Shown: piece by piece, positions 34,736 to 43,600 of the stretch
Layout of the letters: the number at the start of each line of letters is the position of its first letter
Numbering within the stretch: the first letter of the stretch is position 1
Source of the DNA: Acidimicrobiia bacterium
GTDB taxonomy: Bacteria > Actinomycetota > Acidimicrobiia > Acidimicrobiales > Bin134
Assembly (NCBI GenBank): GCA_022822905.1
Contig: JAJDYE010000041.1
Location: 1-64,000, forward strand
Direction of reading: 5' to 3'
DNA: 64,000 nucleotides
The notes under the pieces: generated by a model
What the model was told of the DNA's origin: nothing
What the model saw: only the letters and a program-made list of their open reading frames with translations
The model's database searches: none
Made by a program: the position numbers and the translations under genes

Positions 34736-36468
34736 GGCGTCGGCCCTTCGCTACGTCTGACGAGCACAAATTGATCGACCAAGATGCCGCCGAACTCGGA
34801 GACTCGGCCGTCAGGCCATACAACTTCCAGATCTACCGTGTCCCAGTCTGCTCCGAGTCCGAAGTGAACAGTGGGCGAGGCACCCGAGAGATAACCGCGA
34901 GATGTCTCCACGGTCCGCACCAACTCTGGACCACCATCACCGGAGACGATCACCCGGGCCCCGATGGCCCTCGGGTTGCCGGTCCCCTCCCATACCAGCC
35001 CTACGGTCATGGCCCGCCCACCGCACAACCGGTTCTCAAAGAGGCGGGCCGGGGCGTTGAGGTTGTTGACCACGATGTCGAGATCGCCGTCGTTATCGAG
35101 ATCGGCCATCGCCATGCCCCGCCCCCCGGAGCGGTCGTCGAGGCCCCACGAGTACTCCGGCTCGAAGCGCTCTCCGGCGATGTTCCTGAAGGCCTGGTTG
35201 GGCTCGGTGAGGCTGGCATCGGGCAGGTGGTCGAAGAGGTTGTCGGCCACCATACCGTTCACCACGTAGAGGTCTTGGAAGCCGTCGTTGTCGAGATCGC
35301 CGAACAGCCCCGACCAGCTCCACCCGGTGGCCTCGATGCCGAACGACGGCGCGGCGCTGGAGTATCCGTCGTTGGTGGCCATCAGCAGGACGTTTTCGGG
35401 GATCTGGATGTTGTCTGTGTCCGGGGAGGCTTCGATGTCGGCGATGACTCCCTCATAGGCCGACAGCGTCTCGGGCTCGTCGTCCATTGGCTTCATGTCG
35501 GTGGCAAACAGATCGAGATCGCCGTCATTGTCGATGTCGCCGCTGTCGACGCCCATCGTGCTGAACGCCGTCTGCGCAAAGGGTGTGACCTGCTCCCAAC
35601 CTCCGTCGCCGGCGAACCAGATGTGGTCGGGAGTAGCGAGGTCGTTGCCCACGAAAATGTCGGGCCGGCCATCGCCGTTGATGTCGCCGATGCGCACGGC
35701 CAGTGCCTGTGATTCCTCGGCCAGCTGCGTGTGGGTAAATGAGCCGCCCTCCTGCTCGAACAGCCCCACTCCGCCCTTGTCGCCCAAGGTGAGGCGGCGG
35801 GCCGCGGTGAGCTCGGCATTGTAGGCGCCGGTTACTGCATCTAGATCGCCGTCGCCGCCGAGATCCCCCCAAGCGATGGAATAGGTGTAGGCGTCGAGCC
35901 CGGCGATCTCGTCGCGCTCGAACATCTCAGCCGCCCCGGGGCCACGACCGGTGTTGATCATGGCGAGAGGCCGGCCGACCCCGGTGGTGAGAATCACGTC
36001 ATTGCGCCCGTCGCCGGTGGCGTCCACAATCACCACGTGGCGGAAGCGGCCCTCGGTGAGCGGCTCCCGCTCAAAATCGAGGGAACCCCGGTTCCATAGC
36101 ACGGAGGACTCCCCGCTCAAGTTGGCCAAGACAATGTCCTCTTCGCCGTCGTGATTGAGATCGCCGACGGCGAGACCGGCACCCATGCCATCGAACATCG
36201 ATTGGCTAGCACCCGGTCCCCTGGTCTCATGGTCCAAGTCGATGGGCACGAACCGATCCTCGCAGGAACCGCGGTCGGCGTGGCCCAGAGTTACCCCCGA
36301 AACGTCAACCGAGGAGGGTCCACCTCCACCACACGCCACGGCGACAAGGGCAACGGCAAGCGCTGCCCAATAGAGCGGGGCCCGGACCGGCAACCACCGC
36401 GCGGAGACGCCGAAGGGGAGGGGAAATCTTGCCTCCGGCATCTCACGCACTGCTCCGGTCCGGGCCAT
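34732..36468 (-). CDS. FG-GAP/VCBS beta-propeller lipoprotein (CRTAC1/ASPIC-UnbV type)
   Basis: This 578-residue secreted protein has a signal peptide ending in the lipobox ALVAVAC (Cys46 from the first Met; a Met at residue 10 could be the true start). It has about eight FG-GAP-like blades with calcium loops such as DLNHDGEEDIV, DINGDGRPDIF, DIDNDGDLDLF and DLDNDGFQDLY. An ASPIC/UnbV domain closes it (GARVIVSGDGG...TSRGYLSGASPTVHFGLG). Such proteins bind glycans or surfaces. It lies between the binding-protein and ATPase genes of a sugar importer, an unusual place that suggests capture of the substrate outside the cell. Confidence 0.85.
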   Translation of the reverse strand: MARTGAVREMPEARFPLPFGVSARWLPVRAPLYWAALAVALVAVACGGGGPSSVDVSGVTLGHADRGSCEDRFVPIDLDHETRGPGASQSMFDGMGAGLAVGDLNHDGEEDIVLANLSGESSVLWNRGSLDFEREPLTEGRFRHVVIVDATGDGRNDVILTTGVGRPLAMINTGRGPGAAEMFERDEIAGLDAYTYSIAWGDLGGDGDLDAVTGAYNAELTAARRLTLGDKGGVGLFEQEGGSFTHTQLAEESQALAVRIGDINGDGRPDIFVGNDLATPDHIWFAGDGGWEQVTPFAQTAFSTMGVDSGDIDNDGDLDLFATDMKPMDDEPETLSAYEGVIADIEASPDTDNIQIPENVLLMATNDGYSSAAPSFGIEATGWSWSGLFGDLDNDGFQDLYVVNGMVADNLFDHLPDASLTEPNQAFRNIAGERFEPEYSWGLDDRSGGRGMAMADLDNDGDLDIVVNNLNAPARLFENRLCGGRAMTVGLVWEGTGNPRAIGARVIVSGDGGPELVRTVETSRGYLSGASPTVHFGLGADWDTVDLEVVWPDGRVSEFGGILVDQFVLVRRSEGPTP

Positions 36469-36487
36469 CGCTCAGCAAACGACTCCG

Positions 36488-37915
36488 CTAGGAGCCGAGA
36501 ACCGAATTGACCTCGTCAGCTATCTGGCTGAGTCGGTCAGCGGCATCAGCCTGGCCTCGCAGGATCTCCTGCATGGCCGGACCCACAATGGCCTCGATCT
36601 GGCTGGCGCTGTCGGTGATCGGGAATAGGAATGTGGTGCCCTCGTCCACGTGAACGGTGAACGCGGTCACATCCACGCCGTTGGCCTGGTGGGAGGCAAC
36701 CGCGATATCAGCAGCCGACGGGATGGCCGGGAAGACCACCGCAGCCTCGCCGATGATGTTCTGGCACTCGGCTGAAGCCATGTGCTTCACCCACTGCCAG
36801 GCTTCCTCTTGGTTGTCGGAGCTCCGGTTGATGGAGTCGGCCAAGCCGTTGAACATCGAAGCCCGCGATCCGCTCGGCCCCACGGGCAGAGGAGCGAACT
36901 CCACATCGAACGGCGTGTCGGCGCCGATGTAGGTGCCGATCTTCCAAGAGCCGTCAGCCATGACCGCGGCCGAGCCGTTCTGGAAGACGGTGGTGCCGCC
37001 GAGCGACTCCACATCCTCAATCGGAACGACATAGCCAGCGTCGATCATCCGCACGTACCAGTCGATCGTGGCCGCCAGGCGGGGATCGTCGTAGTTGGCG
37101 GAGTCGCCGAAGGGGTTGACGTCAAGGAACTGGAAGCCGGTGGAAGCGGCAAATCCGGAGAACGTGGTCTGGCCGAAGGCTCCGAAGTTGCCCTCGAGGC
37201 CCATCCCGTACACCTCGACATTGGAGGAGTCGAAGTCTGGGGAGTCGCCCCGGTTGCCGTTGGCGTCCACGCTGAGCTTGGCAATGAGCTCCTGGAAGCT
37301 GCCGCCGTCGTCGGGATTCCACTCTGCGGCGGCAAAGTCGGCCGCGGTCACACCGGCGTCGGCGATGTGGCCGGAGTTCATGACCAGCGCAATGGTGTCG
37401 AAGTCCTTGGGCAGGCCGTAGCGGTTGCCTTCGGCGTCCACCCACAGCTCGGCCAGACCGGGGAAGTACGCCCCGGTGTCAACCCCGTCTCGGGCCACAT
37501 AATCGTTGAGCGGTACCAGCACCCCGCTGGCCACGAACTCGGGGTAACGGGCCAGGTGGTCGGTGAACACGTCGGGTCCCGAATCGGAAGCGAAGGCCGC
37601 GGTCAGGTTGGTCCAGTAGTCGCCCCAGCCGAACTGGACGATCTCAACGTTGATGCTGGGGTTCGCCGCAGTGAAGTCGTCAGCGCACTGCTGGTAGTAG
37701 GGCTGCTGGTTGCCATCCCACAGCCAGTACTCGATGGTCACGGCCTCGACCGGGGCTTCGGTGGGAGCTGGCGCGCTCTCCTCGGCCGCTTCCGTGGCCT
37801 GGGGAGCGGGCTGGGCTTCGCCGGCATCTCCGTCGTCGTCGTCATCACCGCAGGCTGCGGCAACCAGGGTTAAGGCAATAAAGACTGCGATGAGCCTCCA
37901 TATTGGCTTTCTCAT
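36488..37915 (-). CDS. Sugar ABC transporter substrate-binding lipoprotein (family 1)
   Basis: This 475-residue protein has a signal peptide with lipobox LVAAAC (Cys22), then an acidic, Pro/Ala-rich tether (GDDDDDGDAGEAQPAPQATE). The solute-binding domain begins at VTIEYWLWDGNQQPYY and is rich in Trp and aromatic residues expected to stack on sugar rings. It delivers the sugar to the two permeases encoded just upstream. Placement after the permeases, rather than before them, is less common. Linked alpha-galactosidase and galactokinase genes suggest an alpha-galactoside ligand. Confidence 0.92.
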   Translation of the reverse strand: MRKPIWRLIAVFIALTLVAAACGDDDDDGDAGEAQPAPQATEAAEESAPAPTEAPVEAVTIEYWLWDGNQQPYYQQCADDFTAANPSINVEIVQFGWGDYWTNLTAAFASDSGPDVFTDHLARYPEFVASGVLVPLNDYVARDGVDTGAYFPGLAELWVDAEGNRYGLPKDFDTIALVMNSGHIADAGVTAADFAAAEWNPDDGGSFQELIAKLSVDANGNRGDSPDFDSSNVEVYGMGLEGNFGAFGQTTFSGFAASTGFQFLDVNPFGDSANYDDPRLAATIDWYVRMIDAGYVVPIEDVESLGGTTVFQNGSAAVMADGSWKIGTYIGADTPFDVEFAPLPVGPSGSRASMFNGLADSINRSSDNQEEAWQWVKHMASAECQNIIGEAAVVFPAIPSAADIAVASHQANGVDVTAFTVHVDEGTTFLFPITDSASQIEAIVGPAMQEILRGQADAADRLSQIADEVNSVLGS

Positions 37916-37976
37916 TTTTGCTCCCTCCCAGGGATTTCATGTTGCGACCCGGGTCGGGCCGTGGTTGACACGGGAA

Positions 37977-38921
37977 TCACTTGATCCCCGAAAAGCCGAT
38001 TGAGTCGACCACCCTGCGCCCGAAGGCCAGGAAGATGACGATGATCGGCAGGGCGGCGAGCAGGGTGCCCGCCATCAGACCCGACCAGTCCGGGGACGTC
38101 CCGGGCTGTTGGGCCGTGAACTGTCCGAGGGCGACCGTCAACGGTTGCCGCTCCGGGGCTCTGGCCACCACCAGCGGCCAGAGGAACTCGTTCCACGCGG
38201 TGATGTAGGTGAGAATGGCCAGCGTGGCGATGGGCGCCGCGCTCATCGGCACGATGATTCCGAAGAAGGTCCGGAAGTGGCCGGCTCCGTCCAACAGCGC
38301 GGCTTCCTCCACCTCCCGGCTGATGCCCAAGAAGAACTGGCGAAGGAAGAACACCGCGAAGGGCGTCATGAAGAAGAACGGGGCAATGATCCCCGGATAG
38401 CTGTTGAGCCAGCCCAAGTTCTTGATGAAGATCAGGTTGGGGATCAGCGTGAAGATGGGCGGAACCATCAAGCCGCTCAGGAAGAGGAAGAAGAGCTTGT
38501 CTCGGCCGAAGAACCGGAGCCGGGCGAAGGCGTAGGCGGCCATCCCGGAGAACAGCACCTGCCCGACGGTGATGGCGGTGGCCACGATCACACTCACCTT
38601 CAGCGACTGCCAGAAGTCGAACGATCCGGTGTTCTGCCGGCCGAGGCTGTCGAGGATCTCGGTTTCACTGGCCGTGCCGAGCACCCGCTCGAAGTTGTTG
38701 TTGGTGTAGCCCACGGGCAGCAGGCTCTGCTCGCCGGCGAACAGTTCGCTGTTGCTCGACAACCCGGTGCGCAACGCCCACCAGAAGGGAAACAGGCTGA
38801 CGATCAGGATCACGATGAGGATCAGCCAGGCCGTCCCCCGGCCGATGCCCAGCTTCCGCAGGCGAGCCGAGGGCTCGAAGGCTCCGCTGGCCTGCTCGAT
38901 GCGGTCGGCGATGGCGGTCAT
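37977..38921 (-). CDS. Carbohydrate ABC transporter permease (MalG type)
   Basis: This 314-residue inner-membrane protein has about six transmembrane segments (first ILIVILIVSLFPFWWAL). The EAA loop, which docks the ATPase, reads EVEEAALLDGAGHFRTFFGIIVPM. The extended loop after the first helix (residues 50-100) is usual for MalG-type permeases. The ATG overlaps the stop of the preceding permease gene in ATGA. It pairs with that protein to form the sugar channel. Confidence 0.94.
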   Translation of the reverse strand: MTAIADRIEQASGAFEPSARLRKLGIGRGTAWLILIVILIVSLFPFWWALRTGLSSNSELFAGEQSLLPVGYTNNNFERVLGTASETEILDSLGRQNTGSFDFWQSLKVSVIVATAITVGQVLFSGMAAYAFARLRFFGRDKLFFLFLSGLMVPPIFTLIPNLIFIKNLGWLNSYPGIIAPFFFMTPFAVFFLRQFFLGISREVEEAALLDGAGHFRTFFGIIVPMSAAPIATLAILTYITAWNEFLWPLVVARAPERQPLTVALGQFTAQQPGTSPDWSGLMAGTLLAALPIIVIFLAFGRRVVDSIGFSGIK

Positions 38922-39862
38922 GACAGATCGCTCTCCCCCGCTCTCAGCAGCTTGAGTTGCACGAAGGTGACCGCTAGCAGGATCACCACCAACAGCACGG
39001 ATATGGCGGCGGCGTAGCCGAGCTGATTGAAGTCGAACGCGTTTTGGTAGATGTAGAGGTAGATGACCCGGCTGGCGTTGGCCGGCCCTCCCGGCTGGCC
39101 TCCGAATCCGCCGGTGGCCACGTAGACCGTGTCGAAGACCTGGAGCGAGCCCACGATTGTGATCACCAGCACCAGGGCCAAGATTGGCCGCAGCAGTGGC
39201 ATGGTGATGCCGAAGAACATCTGCCTCTCGGTGGCCCCGTCAAGGGCGGCGGCCTCGTACAGATTCTTGGGGATGGTCTGCAATCCGGCGAAGATCAACA
39301 GGGCCGTGTACCCCATGTGCCGCCAGGTGTTGATTCCCGCCAACGTGGGGATCACCTTGTCGGTGTCGGTGAAGAAGCGGATGGGATCGACTCCGAACCA
39401 ACCCAGGAACTCGTTGACAATGCCGAGGTTGCCATCGAGCATCCACACCCACAGCATCGCCACGATGACATTGGGGATGAGCCAGGGGAACAGGATGATG
39501 CCCCTTATCACCACCGACTTGGTGAGGCGGTCCATCAGCACGGCAATGCCAATGGCCAGGATGGTCTGGGAAACGATGTTGATGACGGTGTACCGGATGG
39601 TGACCTTGAGGGAGTCCCACACCCGGCTGTCGTCCAAGAGCCGGTCGTAATTGTCGGTACCCACCCAGTCGCCCTCGTTGGCGATCAGGTTCCAATCAGT
39701 GAAGCTGATGTAAACGCCCCGGATGGCGGGATACAGGTAGAAGGCGACAAAGCCGATGAGCGCCGGCAACAAGAACCAGAACGCCGAGGGCCACCCGCCG
39801 TGCAGGTTTCCCGACCGCAGCAGCGGCCACCGGCGGGGCAGCGCCCGTTGCGCCGCCGTCAT
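38918..39862 (-). CDS. Carbohydrate ABC transporter permease (MalF type)
   Basis: This 314-residue protein has six transmembrane segments (first WFLLPALIGFVAFYLYPAI) and an EAA loop NLYEAAALDGATERQMFFGITMP. It forms the channel with the MalG-type partner. Its ATG overlaps the stop of the alpha-galactosidase gene in ATGA, so hydrolase and transporter are translationally coupled. Confidence 0.94.
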   Translation of the reverse strand: MTAAQRALPRRWPLLRSGNLHGGWPSAFWFLLPALIGFVAFYLYPAIRGVYISFTDWNLIANEGDWVGTDNYDRLLDDSRVWDSLKVTIRYTVINIVSQTILAIGIAVLMDRLTKSVVIRGIILFPWLIPNVIVAMLWVWMLDGNLGIVNEFLGWFGVDPIRFFTDTDKVIPTLAGINTWRHMGYTALLIFAGLQTIPKNLYEAAALDGATERQMFFGITMPLLRPILALVLVITIVGSLQVFDTVYVATGGFGGQPGGPANASRVIYLYIYQNAFDFNQLGYAAAISVLLVVILLAVTFVQLKLLRAGESDLS

Positions 39863-41208
39863 GTGGCCTGCTCCGTTGGGGGCCGGCGCAGGGGCTCGGG
39901 GATGAAGTCCCCGTGGGCTTCGAGGAGGGCGTCTACCAGCGACCAGATCTGGTCGAGGTCGAGCTCGGCGGCAGTGTGGGGGTCGAGCATGGCCGCGTGG
40001 TAGATGTGCTCTCGTTGCCCAGTCTTGAGCGCCTCGAAGGTGAGCTCTTGGGGGGCCACGTTGGTGCGGATGAGAGCGGCGAGGTGCGGGGGCATCTCGC
40101 CGATGGCCTCAGGGGTGATGGACTTGTTATCGACCGTGGCGGGCACTTCCACAATGCATCCTGCGGGCAGGTTGTCGATGAGGCCGTGGTTGGGCACGTT
40201 CACATACACGTTGCGCTCTTGGCCGGTCTCTAGGCTGTGAATGATCTGGGGGGCGTACTCGTCGCTCTGGGGGACTTCCGGCGGCGTGGCGGTGTCTTCG
40301 AGGTGGGCCCGCAGATCTTCCCACTCCTCGATCTGCACCCGGCAGCGGCGCATGTACTCGCCGACGGGCACATGGAAGCGCTCGATCAGATCGGGGCGCC
40401 CCTGCTTGAGGAAGAACGGGGTGTACTCGGCGAAATGCTCGCTCGACTCGGTAACGAAGTACCCCAGCCGCCGCAGCATCTCATAGCGGACCGCGTCGGG
40501 CAGGCCCCACTCATTGCGGCTCGGGGCTTCGGCCGGATCGCGGAACAGCTGCTTCAGATCGGGATAGAGGTTGCGGCCCTGGTGCTCCAACCGCAAGAAG
40601 AACGACATGTGGTTGATCCCGGCCACCAGATAGTCGAGCTCCTCGGCAGGGATGCCGAGATCTGAGGCGAGGTGCTGCGCGGTGAGGGGCACGCTGTGGC
40701 AGAGACCGTAGGCTTCGACGTCGCACAGCTCTGACAACCCCCACATGTTGATGGCCATCGGGTTGGCATAGTTGAGCAGCACTGCCTCTGGACAGAGATC
40801 GCCCATGGCCTCACCCACCTCCACCAACGCGGGAACTGTGCGCAGGCCGCGCATGATGCCGCCGATGCCGATGGTGTCGGCGATGGTCTGCTCCAGGCCG
40901 TAGCGCTCCGGCAGGTCGAAGTCGAGCACCGTTGACGGCTCGTAACCGCCTACTTGGAACATGGTGATCACGTAGTCGGTGCCGTCGAGCGCAGACCGTA
41001 GATCGGTGGTGGCCGTCACCGAGGCGTCAGCGCCAAACGACTCCACCATTCGCTCAGAGACGATCTGCGATGTGGAAAGCCGTTGGGCGTCGATGTCGTG
41101 GAGGCGGAATTCGAGGGAGTCTCGGATGTCCTCAAACCTCAGCAAATCGCTCACGAGGTTGCGGGCGAAGACTGTGCTTCCCGCTCCTATGAACGCTATT
41201 GCGGCCAC
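39859..41208 (-). CDS. melA: GH4 alpha-galactosidase, MelA-like
   Basis: This 449-residue enzyme follows E. coli MelA closely along its length: FIGAGSTVFARN (NAD site), VGGYEPSTVLDFDLPERYGLEQTIADT, GGIMRGLRT, LNYANPMAINMW, GLCHSV with the metal-binding Cys, AGINHM with its His, YFVTESSEHFAEYTPFF and YHAAMLDPHTAA. GH4 enzymes cleave through an NAD- and Mn-dependent redox mechanism in the cytoplasm. GTG 41208 follows GGGGG at seven bases. It heads the transporter operon, so the imported sugar very likely has an alpha-galactosyl group. Confidence 0.92.
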   Translation of the reverse strand: MAAIAFIGAGSTVFARNLVSDLLRFEDIRDSLEFRLHDIDAQRLSTSQIVSERMVESFGADASVTATTDLRSALDGTDYVITMFQVGGYEPSTVLDFDLPERYGLEQTIADTIGIGGIMRGLRTVPALVEVGEAMGDLCPEAVLLNYANPMAINMWGLSELCDVEAYGLCHSVPLTAQHLASDLGIPAEELDYLVAGINHMSFFLRLEHQGRNLYPDLKQLFRDPAEAPSRNEWGLPDAVRYEMLRRLGYFVTESSEHFAEYTPFFLKQGRPDLIERFHVPVGEYMRRCRVQIEEWEDLRAHLEDTATPPEVPQSDEYAPQIIHSLETGQERNVYVNVPNHGLIDNLPAGCIVEVPATVDNKSITPEAIGEMPPHLAALIRTNVAPQELTFEALKTGQREHIYHAAMLDPHTAAELDLDQIWSLVDALLEAHGDFIPEPLRRPPTEQAT

Positions 41209-41286
41209 TGACGAACCCCCTCTTGGACTGTGCCCTCCGAGTTCAGTGAGGCCCATCCCGTGCGCAGTTGGACTGCGACGGCCCGC

Positions 41287-41315
41287 ACCCTAGCGCAGGG
41301 AGAGAGTTACGTCAA
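41287..41315 (-). promoter_or_regulatory. Promoter of the melA-transporter operon (TTGACG-17-TAGGGT)
   Basis: On the minus strand -35 TTGACG (41310-41315), a 17-base spacer and -10 TAGGGT (41287-41292) would start transcription near 41280, about 70 bases before melA. The -35 box lies within the first LacI-type palindrome, so the repressor would block it directly. Confidence 0.65.
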
Positions 41316-41322
41316 CGTTGAC
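41311..41322. promoter_or_regulatory. LacI-family operator 1, perfect 12-bp palindrome
   Basis: GTCAACGTTGAC is a perfect palindrome with the central CG typical of LacI-family operators. It is immediately followed by a second copy and lies between the divergent melA operon and the regulator gene. Confidence 0.75.
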
Positions 41323-41334
41323 GCCAACGTTGAC
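41323..41334. promoter_or_regulatory. LacI-family operator 2, near-perfect palindrome
   Basis: GCCAACGTTGAC differs from operator 1 by one base and abuts it, giving centres 12 bp apart. Two dimers could bind nearly side by side. It lies next to the -35-like TTGCAC (41335-41340) of the regulator gene, suggesting autoregulation. Confidence 0.7.
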
Positions 41335-41360
41335 TTGCACCATTTGGCCCGAAGTTCGCC

Positions 41361-41366
41361 TAGAGT
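41361..41366 (+). promoter_or_regulatory. -10 box TAGAGT of the regulator-galK operon
   Basis: TAGAGT lies 11 bases before the ATG at 41378, giving a very short leader. The -35-like TTGCAC is 20 bases upstream, a long spacer, so the promoter may be weak or regulated. Confidence 0.45.
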
Positions 41367-41377
41367 GTTTCCTCGCG

Positions 41378-42376
41378 ATGCCGAAAGAAGTAACCCTTCG
41401 AGATGTAGCCACCCAAGTGGGGGTGTCGCCACGCACAGTTTCCCGTGTGGTGAACGACGAAGGGGGCTTCTCGGAGGCCACCCGCCAGAAAGTGCTGAAT
41501 ACGGTAGAGCAGCTCGGATACCAGCCCAACATGCTGGCCCGGGGCCTGATAACCCGACGAAGCGGCACAGTGGGCCTAGTGGGCGGCGGGATGACCGATC
41601 CGTTCTTCCCCGCGCTGGCCGAGCGGATCCAGCGCAAGGCCCGCGAGGCGGGTCGAACCATGTTCTTCGCCAGCACCGAAAGCGATCCAGCCCGCCAGGC
41701 CGACGTGCTCAAGTCGCTGTGGTCTCACGCGGTGGACGGGGTGATCGTGTTCCCTGCGCTCGACACCATCGACCAGCTCACCAGTTATGCCCGGCGGGGG
41801 CTTCCCGTGGTGATCGTCGACGATCAGGCTGACGCCCCCAATCTGGCCTGCGTTTCCTTCGACCTGGAAGCGGGCGCCGCCATGGCCACCCGCCACTTGT
41901 TGGACACGGGCCGGAGCCGTCTGGGGATGATCGCCTCATCGCTGTCTCCTCCCCGAAGGCGGAATCGAGAACGGGGCTTTCTCCGGGGCCTACGGGATTC
42001 GGCGGCCGGCGCATCTCCCCCGGAGGTGGTGCGAATGCTGCCCACCGTCGAGGGTGGGGAGTCCGGGATGGGCCAGTTGCTCGACCGGCGTCCCGACATA
42101 GATGGAATCTTCGCCTACAACGACCTCGTCGCCATCGGCGCGATGAGGGCGGCCAAGGCCCGAGGCCGACGGGTGCCCGATGACATCGCGGTGGTGGGCT
42201 GCGACGACATCGACATGAGCTCGCTGGTGACCCCGGCCTTGACCACCGTCCGCCTTGATCGTCCCCTCCTCAGCGAGGAAGTGACCCAGGCGCTCCACGA
42301 GCTCATCGACGCTCCTGGCATCCCGCGCGATCCGGTGAAGCTTCCCGTGGAGTTGGTAGTTCGCGAGTCAACATGA
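41378..42376 (+). CDS. LacI-family transcriptional regulator of the galactoside locus
   Basis: This 332-residue regulator has the N-terminal helix-turn-helix and hinge (VTLRDVATQVGVSPRTVSRVVND, then LGYQPNMLARGL) and a periplasmic-binding-type effector domain (GTVGLVGGGMTDPFFPAL, AYNDLVAIGAMRAAKARGRRVPDDIAVVGCDDID). The hinge with its LAR segment fits binding to a palindrome with central CpG, as found 45-65 bases upstream. Divergence from the melA operon and overlap with galK (ATGA) make it the likely local repressor. The effector is unknown. Confidence 0.92.
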   Translation: MPKEVTLRDVATQVGVSPRTVSRVVNDEGGFSEATRQKVLNTVEQLGYQPNMLARGLITRRSGTVGLVGGGMTDPFFPALAERIQRKAREAGRTMFFASTESDPARQADVLKSLWSHAVDGVIVFPALDTIDQLTSYARRGLPVVIVDDQADAPNLACVSFDLEAGAAMATRHLLDTGRSRLGMIASSLSPPRRRNRERGFLRGLRDSAAGASPPEVVRMLPTVEGGESGMGQLLDRRPDIDGIFAYNDLVAIGAMRAAKARGRRVPDDIAVVGCDDIDMSSLVTPALTTVRLDRPLLSEEVTQALHELIDAPGIPRDPVKLPVELVVREST

Positions 42377-43581
42377 CCGAACTCGCCGGGGCAGAAATGA
42401 GACCTTCAGGCGATTTCCAGCCCAACCAGGGCACCGAGGAAGCTGCCAACAGGGCGGCCCAGGCCAAGGAGCGGGCTGCGACGCACCATAAGCGGCGATG
42501 GGGCTCCCCCACTCTGGTGAGCCGGGCACCGGGGCGGGTCAACCTGATCGGCGAGCACACCGACTACAACGACGGGTTCGTGCTGCCCATGGCCCTGCCT
42601 TTCGACACCTCCGTAGCCGCCAGCCGGGCACCCGGCGGTTCCGAGGTGGAAATCCACTCGGAGGGATTCGGGAGCGTCGTGTTCGACCTCGCCGATTCAA
42701 TCGATTCCGGAGACTGGTCCGTACACCTACGGGGCGTGTGCCGTCTGCTCCGGGAACAGGGTGTGGACCCCGGGCCGTGGCGAGCCTCAATCGCCACCGA
42801 CATCCCCGCCGGAGCCAACCTGTCGTCGTCGGCCGCTCTTGAAGTTGCAACCATCCTGGTCGTTTTGGGCTTGGCCGGAGTCGAATGGCCTCCCGAGGCA
42901 ATCGCTCGGCTCGGCCAGCGGGTGGAGAACGAAGTGGTCGGAGTGCCCAGCGGAATCATGGACCAGTTGATATCCGCCACCGCGGTGTCAGGGCATGCAT
43001 CGCTGATCGACTGTCGATCGCTTCACTCCGAACCCGTTCCCATCCCCACCGACGCGGTGGTCGCGGTCATTGACACCAGCACGCGGCGACGACTGGCCGA
43101 TTCCGCCTACGCCGACCGGCGCGATGCCTGCCAGCGGGCGGCAGCTGCCTTGGGCATCCCGTCGCTGCGTGACGCCCAACTCTCCGACCTGGAGCGGCTC
43201 CCGCCTCGCCTCAGTGCCGAAAATCGCCGGGCCCGCCACGTCATCACCGAGAACCAGCGCACCCTTGAAGCTGCCCAGGCCATGGTCAACGGTGACGCCC
43301 AGGCAATGGGCACCCTCATGAATTCCAGCCACAACAGCTTGCGCCATGATTATGAGGTATCGGGACCTGCCCTGGACCAAATGGTCGTGATCGCCCAGAC
43401 AAGCCCAGGATGTCTCGGAGCGCGCATGACCGGCGGTGGTTTCGCGGGATGCGCAGTGGCGCTAGTTAGTGCCGAGCGCGCCAGTGAATTCCGAACCAGC
43501 GTCATGGACCGATACCGCCAAGCCAGTGGGAAAGACACCGTCATTTGGCTATGCAAGCCTTCACCGGGAGGCTCCCTGTGA
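42373..43581 (+). CDS. galK: Galactokinase
   Basis: This 402-residue GHMP kinase phosphorylates galactose at C1 with ATP. It has the galactokinase signature GRVNLIGEHTDYNDGFVLP, the ATP loop PAGANLSSSAALEVA, the catalytic-base motif GVPSGIMDQ and the C-terminal MTGGGFAGCAVAL. The N-terminal 35 residues are an extra polar extension. It overlaps the regulator gene. GalT and GalE, needed to finish the Leloir pathway, are not in this window. Confidence 0.95.
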   Translation: MTELAGAEMRPSGDFQPNQGTEEAANRAAQAKERAATHHKRRWGSPTLVSRAPGRVNLIGEHTDYNDGFVLPMALPFDTSVAASRAPGGSEVEIHSEGFGSVVFDLADSIDSGDWSVHLRGVCRLLREQGVDPGPWRASIATDIPAGANLSSSAALEVATILVVLGLAGVEWPPEAIARLGQRVENEVVGVPSGIMDQLISATAVSGHASLIDCRSLHSEPVPIPTDAVVAVIDTSTRRRLADSAYADRRDACQRAAAALGIPSLRDAQLSDLERLPPRLSAENRRARHVITENQRTLEAAQAMVNGDAQAMGTLMNSSHNSLRHDYEVSGPALDQMVVIAQTSPGCLGARMTGGGFAGCAVALVSAERASEFRTSVMDRYRQASGKDTVIWLCKPSPGGSL

Positions 43582-43600
43582 ATTTCCACCTAGCACGCCC

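Noticed and set aside
36782..37873. Open frame of 363 codons opposite the sugar-binding lipoprotein gene
   Set aside because: Low-complexity Gly/Val/Arg translation; the minus strand has a signal peptide and a binding-protein domain.
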